The notes below the pieces were generated by a model. It saw nothing but the letters and a program-made list of their open reading frames with translations, was not told where the DNA came from and did not search any database. From Deltaproteobacteria bacterium (lineage in GTDB: Bacteria; Myxococcota; Polyangia; Haliangiales; Haliangiaceae), in the NCBI GenBank assembly GCA_018262455.1, contig JAGSPR010000089.1, forward strand, positions 1-17,710: DNA of 17,710 nt, written 5' to 3'. Positions 1 through 9,157 of this stretch are shown piece by piece. Made by a program: the position numbers and the translations under genes. How positions within the stretch are numbered: position 1 is the first letter of the stretch; each line of letters starts with the position of its first letter.

Positions 1-237
1 TTCGAGCGAGCACCGGTCGCCTGCGCGAGGATTCGAGCGCGAGCGGGGTGCGGGTCCGTCGCGCCAGCAGCCCGCGGCGTTCGCGGTCTGCAGAACACTC
101 GTCCCGCGCGGCCCCTTATCTGAGCGCATTGCAACTAGGACTCCACCACAGATTTGACCGGTTCGAGGAGCCCGAGCTCCCCCTTGGGGACCATGCATCG
201 CTGGCCTGGGCCCTGGGTCGGCGCTACCTTCCTCGAA
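1..237. other. Leading segment with no recognisable gene
   Basis: I see no supportable gene here. Plus frame 3 is open from the left edge to a TGA at 246-248, overlapping the start of the next gene by 11 bp, so it could be the last ~80 codons of an upstream gene. The peptide is rich in Arg and Ser, matches no family I know, and has third-position GC no better than the other frames. The stretch around 115-150 is less GC-rich than its surroundings and may hold a promoter, but no clear -35/-10 pair is visible. Confidence 0.4.
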
Positions 238-1064
238 ATGCCGTCTGATCTGACCCGGCGCGGGCTGCTTGCGGCCGGGATCGCCGCGGGCCTCGCGGCG
301 CTGACGCGACGCGCCGGCGCGATCGGTCCAGGCTCGAAGTTCCGGTTCGGCCAGCTCCAGCTCGGGGTCGGGGCGACCTGGAATCCCCGCCCCACGGCGC
401 TGCGCCGGCTCAGCTGGGAGATCGAGAAGCGCACGTCGATCAGCGTCCAGCTCGAGCCCTCGATCGTCACCCCGACGAGCGACGGCCTGCACGAGGCCCC
501 GTTCCTCTACCTGGCCGGACAGCGCGAGGTCGAGGTCCCGAGCCCGGCGGGCGTCGAGGCGCTGCGCCGGTACCTGACGTTCGGCGGGTTCCTGCTGATC
601 GACTCGGCGGAGGGCTCGACCGACGGCGCGTTCGACAGCTCGGTCCGCAAGCTCGTCACGGCGGTCTTCCCGTCGCCGGCGAAGGGCCTCGAGCTCGTCC
701 CGAGCGATCACGTCGTCTACAAGTCGTTCTACCTGCTCGATCGCCCGCTCGGCCGGCTCGCGATCGCGCCCGCGATGGAGGCCGTGATCCGCGATGGCCG
801 CATCGTCGCCGCGTACGTCGCCAACGATCTCGGCGGCGCGTGGGCCCGCGACGATTTCGGCAATCACGACTACACCTGCGAGCCTGGCGGCGAGCGCCAG
901 CGCGAGCTCGCGTATCGCATGGGCGTGAACCTCGTGATGTACGCGCTCTGCCTCGACTACAAGGCCGACCAGGTCCACGTGCCGTTCATCATGAAACGGC
1001 GACGGTGGAACCCCGATGACGGTGCCCAGCCCTCGAAGGCGGCACCGGGATCCAAGCCCAAGCC

Positions 1065-1068
<4 letters not shown>
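238..1068 (+). CDS. Tat-exported DUF4159 domain protein
   Basis: Predicted 276-residue exported protein of the DUF4159 family, whose biochemical role is not established. The N-terminus has a twin-arginine motif (TRRGLLAAG, residues 6-14), a hydrophobic Ala/Leu/Gly stretch and a likely cleavage after an AGA segment near residue 28, so Tat export is expected. The family-typical part runs from about residue 34 (FRFGQLQLG) to 240. The C-terminal tail is basic and Pro/Lys-rich. ATG 238 was chosen because it puts the RR motif close to the N-terminus. It has no good Shine-Dalgarno sequence; ATG 193, just after TTGGGGA, and TTG 154 are in-frame alternatives. The stop overlaps the GTG of the next gene. 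DUF4159 genes commonly sit beside MoxR/DUF58/VWA membrane-protein genes, which fits this neighbourhood; MoxR and DUF58 members would lie outside the window. Confidence 0.8.
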
Positions 1069-3557
<2,489 letters not shown>

Positions 3558-3613
3558 ACCGGCGAACCGGCTGCCTCTACAACAGAGACCTCCAGCACAG
3601 AGTACAGGTACCC

Positions 3614-4804
3614 ATGTCACTGCAGCTCGATAGCCTCGTCACCGACCTGATCTTTCAGACCAATGCGGCGATCGATCAGAAGGTGCTGATCGAGGGCCTC
3701 GGAGGCGAAGAGGCCCTCACCACCAAGCAGCTCCTCGACGTCGACCGCCTCGACCCGCGCGCCGAGATGGAGCTGTCTCCGTCGATGCCGTTCCGCGCGC
3801 GGGGCCAGCGCCGGCTGATGATCATCGACGATCAGACGATCACGCCGCGGGCCGATCCGCAGGCCGATCCGTTGATCACGGGTGACCTCCGCGCCGCGAA
3901 GGAGCAGCTGATCGCCATCTGCCAGAAGCTCCCGGTCCGGCTCGGCCGGCTGTTCGCGCTCGGCAGCTGGGGCGATGCGGTGCTCGTCGCCCGGAGCGCC
4001 CGCGACCTCCGCGGGATCTGCCTGCTGCCGTGGGCGCTCGATCCGCAGATCGACCTCGACGGCAAGCGCCGCGCGACGCCGCTGTCGCAGAAGGAGTTCG
4101 AGGCCAAGATCCTCGCGTACGAGAAGCGGCTCGACGAGCTCGATGACCAGCAGATCCTCGCGAACGTCACCGGCGTCACGTTCGAGCGCCGCGGCGACCT
4201 GCTCGTCGTCGACGTGCTCGAGGAGGACGGCTCGTGGGATCAGCGCAAGTCGCTGCTGATGGAGCACCAGCTCGCCGCGATGGACCGGTTCTCGATGCTG
4301 CCCGGCGCGCCCTCGCAGCCCAAGCCGGCCGAGAACAAGCCCGCGGCGAACGGCGCGGCGGCGGCTCCGAAGGAAGCCCCCAAGCCCGCGCCGAAGCCGG
4401 AGCCGAAGGGCCCGCCGCTCGCCGCGACCGAGCTGGACGGCAAGGTCGTGCTGGTGTTCCCGGCGGAGCGCTTCGATCTCGATGTCGCCGCGGCGCTCGG
4501 CAAGCGCGACTGGGATCAGGTCGTCCGCGGATCGGACAACCTGACCGGATCGATGCGCGACAAGATCCAGCGCGACGGCGCGATGTGGATCGCGCCGCTC
4601 GAGTTCCTCTCCGAGGTCTTCATCGACGGCAAGCCGCTCACCAAGGCCGAGTTCGAGCGCGACGCCCAGACCGCCGAGGGCGTGCGCTCGCTCGACGTCC
4701 ACTTCCCGCGGTTCGGGCCCGTCACGCTGCTCGAGATCACGGGCAAGGGACGGTTCGTCACCTCGGTCAGCGACACCCAGCGAGCTGCGCAGCTGGTGCG
4801 GTGA
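3614..4804 (+). CDS. Hypothetical two-domain protein with Pro/Ala/Lys linker
   Basis: A 396-residue protein that I do not recognise. There is no signal peptide or membrane segment, so it is probably cytoplasmic. An N-terminal domain of about 230 residues is mixed alpha/beta and includes a charged helical stretch (about 158-182). A low-complexity linker rich in Pro, Ala, Lys and Glu (about 231-270) connects it to a second domain of about 125 residues. ATG 3614 was preferred over an in-frame ATG at 3473, because the latter overlaps the upstream gene by 85 bp in another frame, and an ACAGGTA sequence lies just before 3614. It follows the VWA gene by 56 bp on the same strand, so it may belong to the same operon. 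Its TGA overlaps an ATG in the octamer repeat leading to the next gene. G/C-rich third positions support it being real. Confidence 0.72.
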   Translation: MSLQLDSLVTDLIFQTNAAIDQKVLIEGLGGEEALTTKQLLDVDRLDPRAEMELSPSMPFRARGQRRLMIIDDQTITPRADPQADPLITGDLRAAKEQLIAICQKLPVRLGRLFALGSWGDAVLVARSARDLRGICLLPWALDPQIDLDGKRRATPLSQKEFEAKILAYEKRLDELDDQQILANVTGVTFERRGDLLVVDVLEEDGSWDQRKSLLMEHQLAAMDRFSMLPGAPSQPKPAENKPAANGAAAAPKEAPKPAPKPEPKGPPLAATELDGKVVLVFPAERFDLDVAAALGKRDWDQVVRGSDNLTGSMRDKIQRDGAMWIAPLEFLSEVFIDGKPLTKAEFERDAQTAEGVRSLDVHFPRFGPVTLLEITGKGRFVTSVSDTQRAAQLVR

Positions 4805-4824
4805 TGCGGTGATGCGGTGATGCG
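4801..4824 (+). repeat. Three tandem GTGATGCG octamers forming a stop-start chain
   Basis: Three perfect copies of GTGATGCG lie exactly on the junction of two genes. The stop of the upstream gene (TGA 4802-4804) overlaps an ATG at 4804. That ATG reads ATG-CGG-TGA, and its stop overlaps the ATG at 4812. This reads ATG-CGG-TGA again, and its stop overlaps the ATG at 4820 that begins the downstream gene. Copy-number change would alter the number of two-codon mini-ORFs but not the frame of the downstream gene. Confidence 0.85.
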
Positions 4825-5839
4825 GCGGTTCGGGTTCGGGTTCGGCGTGCTCGGCGTGGTCGCCAGTGCGATCGTCGCGCGCTCCGCCGCGGCCGCTCCC
4901 GACACGACCGAGCTCGATCACGGCACGGTGATCTACCAGCGCGGCGCGGCGCTGTATCGAACCGCCGCCCGCGGCGACACCAAGGGCACGGCGGAGACCG
5001 AGCTCGCCAAGCTCCCCGGCAAGAACCCCACGGTGCGCACGCTGCGCAGCGACGCCCGCGGCACCGTCCTGCTCGTCGAGGTCTCGGGCACGTGGTCGTG
5101 GCTGGCGCTCGATGGCCAGGCGCACACGCTGACCGAGCTGCCGTGCGCCGATGGTCCCGCGGAGCTCGCCGAGGACGGCCTGTGCGTGCTGTGCGGCGCC
5201 CGGGCGACCGGCCGGGCCGGGGGATCGAACACCGGATCGGTAATCGTCAACCTCAGGACCGGCAAGCAGGTCCCCGTCGCGCTCCCGGCCCCTCGGCTCG
5301 CCGGCACCGGCAAGCTCCGCAAGCTCGTGTGGACCGATGCGGCCGGGGTGTGGGCGGCGCCGATCACCGACCTGGCGCGCAAGACCCAGGTCGCGCCCGA
5401 GCCGCCGCTGCGCGGGTTCCTGCCGAGCCACGACGGCGCGCGGGCGATGGGCGTCTACGCCGACTTCGTCCACGAGGGCAAGCAGCAGAAGCCCGCCGAG
5501 ATGCTCGAGGGCTTCGCGCTCGACGGCCAGGGCGCTCGCCGCAAGGGCCTGCCGTCCGCACTCCCGCTCGAGTGGTCGCACGACAACCAGTACGTGCTGA
5601 TGCAGGACGGCACGGCCGCCTGCCTCGTGCGCGCGATGGGCGGCCAGTACAAGTGCTGGAAGGGCTACACCGCCGTCTCGCTGGCGCCGGATGGCTCGTA
5701 CGCGCTGGTGCTCGGCGACCGCGATGGCAAGCGGGCGCTGCTCCGCGCCCAGCTCGCCGGGCCGTACGACGAGACCCCGGTGGTCGTCACCAAGCCCGTC
5801 GATGGCAGCGCGGCGGTGTGGATCCCGGCGGCTCCCTGA
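4820..5839 (+). CDS. Secreted beta-propeller-like hypothetical protein
   Basis: A 339-residue predicted exported protein. Residues 1-25 form a Sec-type signal peptide (basic start MRRF, a hydrophobic Gly/Val/Ala core, and a likely cleavage after the Ala run before PDTTELD). The mature part has repeated beta-strand blocks with Asp-Gly turns (for example LAPDGSYALVLGDRDG and WSHDNQYVLMQDG), like TolB/WD40-type propeller proteins. No enzyme motif was seen. It contains several cysteines, including a CVLCG segment near residue 115. ATG 4820 is the third start in the octamer chain; a GTG at 4817 in the same frame is also possible. The coupling implied by the overlapping stops and starts suggests joint translation with the upstream hypothetical gene. 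I do not recognise the family; the propeller assignment is inference from repeat texture only. Confidence 0.68.
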   Translation: MRRFGFGFGVLGVVASAIVARSAAAAPDTTELDHGTVIYQRGAALYRTAARGDTKGTAETELAKLPGKNPTVRTLRSDARGTVLLVEVSGTWSWLALDGQAHTLTELPCADGPAELAEDGLCVLCGARATGRAGGSNTGSVIVNLRTGKQVPVALPAPRLAGTGKLRKLVWTDAAGVWAAPITDLARKTQVAPEPPLRGFLPSHDGARAMGVYADFVHEGKQQKPAEMLEGFALDGQGARRKGLPSALPLEWSHDNQYVLMQDGTAACLVRAMGGQYKCWKGYTAVSLAPDGSYALVLGDRDGKRALLRAQLAGPYDETPVVVTKPVDGSAAVWIPAAP

Positions 5840-5891
5840 GCCAGGCCTCGCGACTCGAGGATGACTCATGGGGCGATCATCTCAAGAACCG

Positions 5892-5993
5892 TTGACGTGA
5901 TCGTGGCCGTCGACGTGATCGGACCCGTGGTCGTGGTCGTGGCCGTGCACGTGAACGGGAACGCCCCCGTGATCGTGATCCGCACCGTTGACG
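5892..5993 (+). repeat. Left arm of long inverted repeat
   Basis: This 102-bp stretch pairs with the complement of 6438-6533. Aligned by eye there are 90 identities over 96 aligned positions, and this arm has one 6-bp insertion (an extra GTGGTC-type unit). Positions 5937-5980 match the other arm perfectly over 44 bp. The arm is built from hexamer-like GTGATC/GTGGTC/GTGGCC units. It contains a minor internal hairpin (ACGGG-N6-CCCGT). It lies 52 bp after the stop of the propeller-like gene. Confidence 0.9.
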
Positions 5994-6048
5994 GGTGAAT
6001 CGTCGACGGCTGACGCAACCGTGAGCACGATCGGCCGATGGTCGGGTG

Positions 6049-6390
6049 ATGCTCAGCTTCCAGAAGCTCCATGTGTACCAGCGATCGATCGAATTCCTCG
6101 TCTTGGCGCACCGCGTACGTAGCAAGATGCCCAAGGGACACGCCGACTTGGCGGATCAACTCCGGCGATCTGCGCAATCGATCCCGCAGAACATCGCCGA
6201 GGGGGCCGGACGCGCAACGCGAGCGGACAAGGCCAAGCACTACACGATCGCGAGGGGGTCAGCGATGGAATCGGCCGCGCACCTGGACGTCATGCAAGTC
6301 GACGAGCTGATCGATGCCGAACACTACGCACGGGGCATGGAGTTACTCGAGCGGGTCGTCGCGATGTTGACGAGGCTGATAGATCCCTGA
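6049..6390 (+). CDS. Four-helix-bundle protein, S23/rRNA-IVS type
   Basis: A 113-residue protein of the four-helix-bundle family first known from ORFs inside 23S rRNA intervening sequences, also related to the accessory protein Avd of diversity-generating retroelements. Diagnostic parts are FQKLHVYQ at the N-terminus, then PKGHADLADQLRRSAQSI and NIAEGAGR in the middle, and a helical C-terminus. Length is normal for the family. The molecular role of these proteins is not established; nucleic-acid binding has been proposed. ATG 6049 was chosen; a GTG directly before it (6046) is an alternative. The gene is alone, lies between the arms of a long inverted repeat, and its TGA stop lies in the first unit of a 9-bp tandem repeat. 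No 23S rRNA sequence is next to it, so it is not a canonical rRNA insertion. No reverse transcriptase is present, so it is not a retroelement accessory gene here. Confidence 0.88.
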   Translation: MLSFQKLHVYQRSIEFLVLAHRVRSKMPKGHADLADQLRRSAQSIPQNIAEGAGRATRADKAKHYTIARGSAMESAAHLDVMQVDELIDAEHYARGMELLERVVAMLTRLIDP

Positions 6391-6434
6391 GATCCCTGAG
6401 ATCCCTGAGATCCCTGAGATCCCTGAGATCCTGA
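6382..6434 (+). repeat. 9-bp tandem repeat, GATCCCTGA x5 plus one degenerate unit
   Basis: Five perfect GATCCCTGA units occupy 6382-6426. A sixth unit that has lost one C (GATCCTGA, 6427-6434) and a trailing GATCG follow. The TGA of the first unit is the stop codon of the four-helix-bundle gene. Because the unit is nine bases, each later perfect unit repeats the in-frame stop. Confidence 0.92.
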
Positions 6435-6437
6435 GAT

Positions 6438-6533
6438 CGTCCACGGTGCCGATCACGATCACGGGGGCGTTCCCGTTCACGTGCACGGCCACGATCACGG
6501 GTCCGATCACGTCAACGTCAACGATCACGTCAA
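6438..6533 (-). repeat. Right arm of long inverted repeat
   Basis: The reverse complement of this 96-bp stretch matches 5892-5993, with six mismatches and one 6-bp gap. The perfect 44-bp core is at 6451-6494. It begins three bases after the 9-bp tandem repeat and ends 38 bp before the stop of the export lipoprotein gene on the opposite strand. The two arms could pair to enclose a 444-base loop that holds the whole four-helix-bundle gene. Confidence 0.9.
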
Positions 6534-6571
6534 GAGGAGCGCCGTGATCAGAATGGCCAATTGGGTACGGC

Positions 6572-7189
6572 CTACGGCACGTAGATCGTGTCGCCGGCGA
6601 GCACGTAGATGTTCATGTCGAGGCGCTTGCCCGAGGACAGCGCGTCGTAGTCGAGCGGGATGGTCCGGACCTCCTTGGTCTTCGGATCGGCGCGGAACAG
6701 CTTCACCTCGGCGCGCTTGGCGAACCGGGTGAGGCCGCCGGCCATCGCGATCGCATCGGAGACGGTGACGAACTGGTCGGACGTGAAGACCCCCTGGCGC
6801 ACGACCTCGCCCTGGAGCGTGAAGCGATAGCTCTTCCACGCCTTGACCGCGACGGTGACGAGCTCGCTGTTACCCGGCGCGAGCTTGACGAACTCGACGA
6901 TCCGCTTGGCGATCTGGCCCTTCAGCGCGCTCGGCGTCTCGCCCGCGGCCTTGAGGTCGCCGACGAGCGGCATCGTGATCGTGCCGTCGGCGCGGATCGT
7001 CGTCTCGGTGTTGAGATCGCGGTTCTCCCACACGTTGATCGCGATCGTATCGCCCACCCCGAGGACCAGCTCCTTGTTCCGAGGATCGGGTTCCTGCGAG
7101 TAGTCGTAGAGCGGCACCTGGTAGGGGCAACCCGTGACGCCAACCAGCAGCCCCGACAACACGACGATCGACATGATCACTGCGCGCAT
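6572..7189 (-). CDS. Polysaccharide export lipoprotein, Wza/EpsY type
   Basis: A 205-residue predicted outer-membrane polysaccharide exporter. A lipoprotein signal ends in the lipobox VTGC with Cys21. The Poly_export domain spans about residues 41-118 (LGVGDTIAINVWENRDLNTE, DGTITMPLVGDLKAAG). One SLBB domain follows (about 120-205; FTLQGEVVRQGVF, VSDAIAMAGGLTRFA, ending GDTIYVP). It is much shorter than Wza (about 380 residues) and has a single SLBB domain and no C-terminal helix, like short EpsY-type proteins of myxobacteria. ATG 7189 is used; ATG 7174 (residue 6) is an alternative, and neither has a strong Shine-Dalgarno sequence. It lies 89 bp downstream of the pilX-like gene on the same strand, so it may be the last gene of the pilin operon. 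No glycosyltransferases are nearby. Confidence 0.87.
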   Translation of the reverse strand: MRAVIMSIVVLSGLLVGVTGCPYQVPLYDYSQEPDPRNKELVLGVGDTIAINVWENRDLNTETTIRADGTITMPLVGDLKAAGETPSALKGQIAKRIVEFVKLAPGNSELVTVAVKAWKSYRFTLQGEVVRQGVFTSDQFVTVSDAIAMAGGLTRFAKRAEVKLFRADPKTKEVRTIPLDYDALSSGKRLDMNIYVLAGDTIYVP

Positions 7190-7278
7190 GCCGCGGCAGT
7201 GTCGCGCGGGTATCAGGCTAGTTCCAGCCCCTGGGCGTCATGATCGCGCTCGGGAGCGAGCGGCTGGGTGATGAGCGC

Positions 7279-7806
7279 CTACTGGTTCGCGTTGCCGCGG
7301 CCATTGCAGCCACCGGCCTGCCTGTCGTAGCAGGCCGCGCCGGCCGCCGTGTACTCGATGAGCTCGGTGACCTGCTTCGGCGTGTCCGGGTACTTGATGC
7401 ACGTCGAGACGATGAAGATCTTGAGATCGAGGTCTTGCGCCAGGTTGTTCGCGGCCGGCGCGACCTCGTCGTCGTTGTCGCGGATCGTGATCTCGAAGTC
7501 GGCCACGCCGTCGCCGTCGAGGTCATGACTGAACGCAGAGCTCGAGAGCCAGCTGGGCTGGGTGGTCGACAGGAGGGACGCGTCCCACAGACTGTAGCTC
7601 GTCGAGATGGTCGGACGCGCGGCGGTGAGCCCGGCCTCGGCACAATACAAGGCGGAGATCCCGCTTCGCGTGAGCTCGGTGGAGCGGCCCGACGCGAGCT
7701 GCATCCCGACGAGGACCACCGCCCCTGCGAGCAGCGAGGTGACGAGGACCATCGTGACGAGCATCGCGCTGCCGCGCTGGCGATCACGAGCGGGACGGTT
7801 CTTCAT
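7279..7806 (-). CDS. pilX: PilX-type minor pilin
   Basis: A 175-residue minor pilin of the PilX/GspK kind. It has a short basic leader (MKNRPARDRQRG), then a SAMLVTMVLVTSLLAGAVVL hydrophobic helix without the Glu+5 of ordinary pilins, as is usual for PilX-type subunits. The AEAGL segment after the helix fits the PilX N-terminal domain. The exposed part includes a calcium-loop-like DLDGDGVADFE (D-x-D-x-D-G) and four cysteines, two of them in CYDRQAGGC near the C-terminus. Start: ATG with GGAG seven bases upstream, overlapping the pilW-like stop as ATGA. In type IVa pili, PilX joins PilV, PilW, FimU and PilY1 to prime assembly and cap the fibre. Overall similarity outside the N-terminus cannot be judged here; the symbol is by type. 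Confidence 0.82.
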   Translation of the reverse strand: MKNRPARDRQRGSAMLVTMVLVTSLLAGAVVLVGMQLASGRSTELTRSGISALYCAEAGLTAARPTISTSYSLWDASLLSTTQPSWLSSSAFSHDLDGDGVADFEITIRDNDDEVAPAANNLAQDLDLKIFIVSTCIKYPDTPKQVTELIEYTAAGAACYDRQAGGCNGRGNANQ

Positions 7807-8753
7807 GGTGAGTCTCCAAGATTGCGGATCTCGACGGTCGACTTCAGGACGCGACGCCGAAAGGCATCAGGGGCGGTCGCGACAGGGTGATCTTCGGCAG
7901 CGGGACGGAGGAACGCACCGGTGACGTTGCGCATGGCAGTCCCCTCGATCGAGACCAGCGAGACGCGGAGGGCGCGAATCGGCCCGGCCAGGGCACCGGT
8001 GCCCGACGAGAACGCCCACTCGGTCGTGGCGATGCCCGTGTCCCCGTTGACGTCGACGCCGATCGCGATCTGCATGTCCTCGATGTTCTCGGCGAGCGGT
8101 TCCTCGTTGAGCCCATCGGCGTCGACGTCCATCAGGAGCACGTTCGAGATCCCATCGAACGTGCCGATCCGGAACCTGGCTCGCACCGCCCGGATCACGA
8201 GCGAGCCGACCGGGTAGCCGGCCGCGGGAAACAGGCCCGGCACGCACGCGGGTGCGACGAGGGTGACCGCGCCGGTCGAGGTGTTGACCGAGTTGACGTG
8301 GACGAGGTGACCGACGGTCGCGTTGGTGATGAGCAAGGTATCGCCGGCGGCGAGCTGGCTTGCATCGGTGACCGTGATGGCCGTGCTGGTCGCGCCACCG
8401 ACGGTGTACGCCGTCCGCAACGAGGTCACGACCGCTCCGGACGCGACCACCACGTCCATCTGATCGGGCCCGGTGGTGCTGTTGACGACCGAGATCGCAC
8501 CGATGGTGCACGTCTGGACGTCCTGGATGTTTCCCGAGGCCACCCCGGGGCTGAGCCCGCGCAGCGCATCCGAGATGAAGTCCATCGCACCGCGCACCGA
8601 CGCCTCGGTGGAGGTCACCTGACGCTGCTCGCGATAGGCCTGCGCCATCGAGACCGCCACCGCGAGCACACCGGAGATCAGGATGGCGAACAAGGTCAAC
8701 GCGACCATGAGCTCGACGAGCGTGAAGCCTCGCTGCGATCTGCGCCGGCTCAT
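7803..8753 (-). CDS. pilW: PilW-type minor pilin
   Basis: A 316-residue prepilin. Leader MSRRRSQRG is followed by FTLVELMVALTLFAILISGV, with Phe+1 and Glu+5 as needed for prepilin peptidase processing. The large C-terminal part is typical in length for PilW. It carries acidic loops DVDADGLNEE and DVNGDTG that look like calcium-binding loops, with an intervening ENIEDMQIAIGVD segment common in PilW proteins. ATG 8753 was chosen over an in-frame start at 8858, because it is preceded by AGAGGG and gives a normal 9-residue leader. It overlaps the pilV-like gene by ATGA and the pilX-like gene by ATGA, so the three are probably translationally coupled. Confidence 0.85.
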   Translation of the reverse strand: MSRRRSQRGFTLVELMVALTLFAILISGVLAVAVSMAQAYREQRQVTSTEASVRGAMDFISDALRGLSPGVASGNIQDVQTCTIGAISVVNSTTGPDQMDVVVASGAVVTSLRTAYTVGGATSTAITVTDASQLAAGDTLLITNATVGHLVHVNSVNTSTGAVTLVAPACVPGLFPAAGYPVGSLVIRAVRARFRIGTFDGISNVLLMDVDADGLNEEPLAENIEDMQIAIGVDVNGDTGIATTEWAFSSGTGALAGPIRALRVSLVSIEGTAMRNVTGAFLRPAAEDHPVATAPDAFRRRVLKSTVEIRNLGDSP

Positions 8754-9157
8754 AGTGCCCTCTTCGAACGCAGCTGGACGTTCTTGGTCGTGCCGTCCTC
8801 GTTCCACGACACCGTGACCGCGTACTGGATCTCGCTGGGCGTGGTGACGATCGTCCACGTGCGCGTGAACACGCCACCCGACGCGCCGAGCGGATCGAGG
8901 CTCGATTCGGCCCCCGACGTCGGCAAGATCTGGGTCCGGATCGTCTCCATCCGGTCCTCCGCGAGCACGGCCGCTTCGGTGGTGTGTCGCGAGCCACGCG
9001 CGGCACGCGTGTTGACCGAGAACAGACCCACGAGCCCGACGACGGCGATGACCGCCAGCAGCATCGCGATCATGACCTCGATCAACGTGAAGCCGGCCTC
9101 GGCTCGCCGGGGGCCGTCGGGAGTCACGACGAGACGCTTACCAGGCCAGCCGCGCAT
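8750..9157 (-). CDS. pilV: PilV-type minor pilin
   Basis: A 135-residue prepilin with FTLIEVMIAMLLAVIAVVGL after a Gly (Phe+1, Glu+5). The AVLAEDRMETIR segment following the helix is typical of PilV proteins. With ATG 9157 the leader is 22 residues, longer than in the neighbouring pilins, but this start has GGGAG five bases upstream. A GTG at 9127 would give a 12-residue leader without a good ribosome-binding site. With ATG 9157 it overlaps the FimU/GspH gene by 20 bp. It is part of the overlapping pilin series and presumably acts in the minor-pilin priming complex at the inner membrane. Confidence 0.84.
   Translation of the reverse strand: MRGWPGKRLVVTPDGPRRAEAGFTLIEVMIAMLLAVIAVVGLVGLFSVNTRAARGSRHTTEAAVLAEDRMETIRTQILPTSGAESSLDPLGASGGVFTRTWTIVTTPSEIQYAVTVSWNEDGTTKNVQLRSKRAL

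Noticed and set aside
3617..5869. A 750-codon open frame on the minus strand across two plus-strand genes
   Set aside because: Its protein is extremely Arg/Ala/Gly/Leu-rich with no family motif. It lies antisense to genes with a signal peptide and ordered domains; this is a known artefact of very high GC third positions.
5861..5998. A 45-codon plus-strand ORF through the left arm, and a similar minus-strand ORF (6343-6528) through the right arm, both reading VHVNGNAPVIVI
   Set aside because: The similarity follows directly from the inverted repeat. Composition is monotonous Val/Ile, there is no properly spaced ribosome-binding site, and the two ORFs end differently, so coding is not supported.
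5892..6533. A CRISPR array or insertion sequence as explanation for the repeats
   Set aside because: There are no regularly spaced direct repeats with unique spacers, no cas gene and no transposase; the arms are a single inverted pair.
7245..7262. A GC-rich hairpin (GCTCG-GGAG-CGAGC) between pilX and the export gene as a terminator
   Set aside because: The stem is only five pairs and no T-run follows on the minus strand, so it does not meet the usual intrinsic-terminator pattern.
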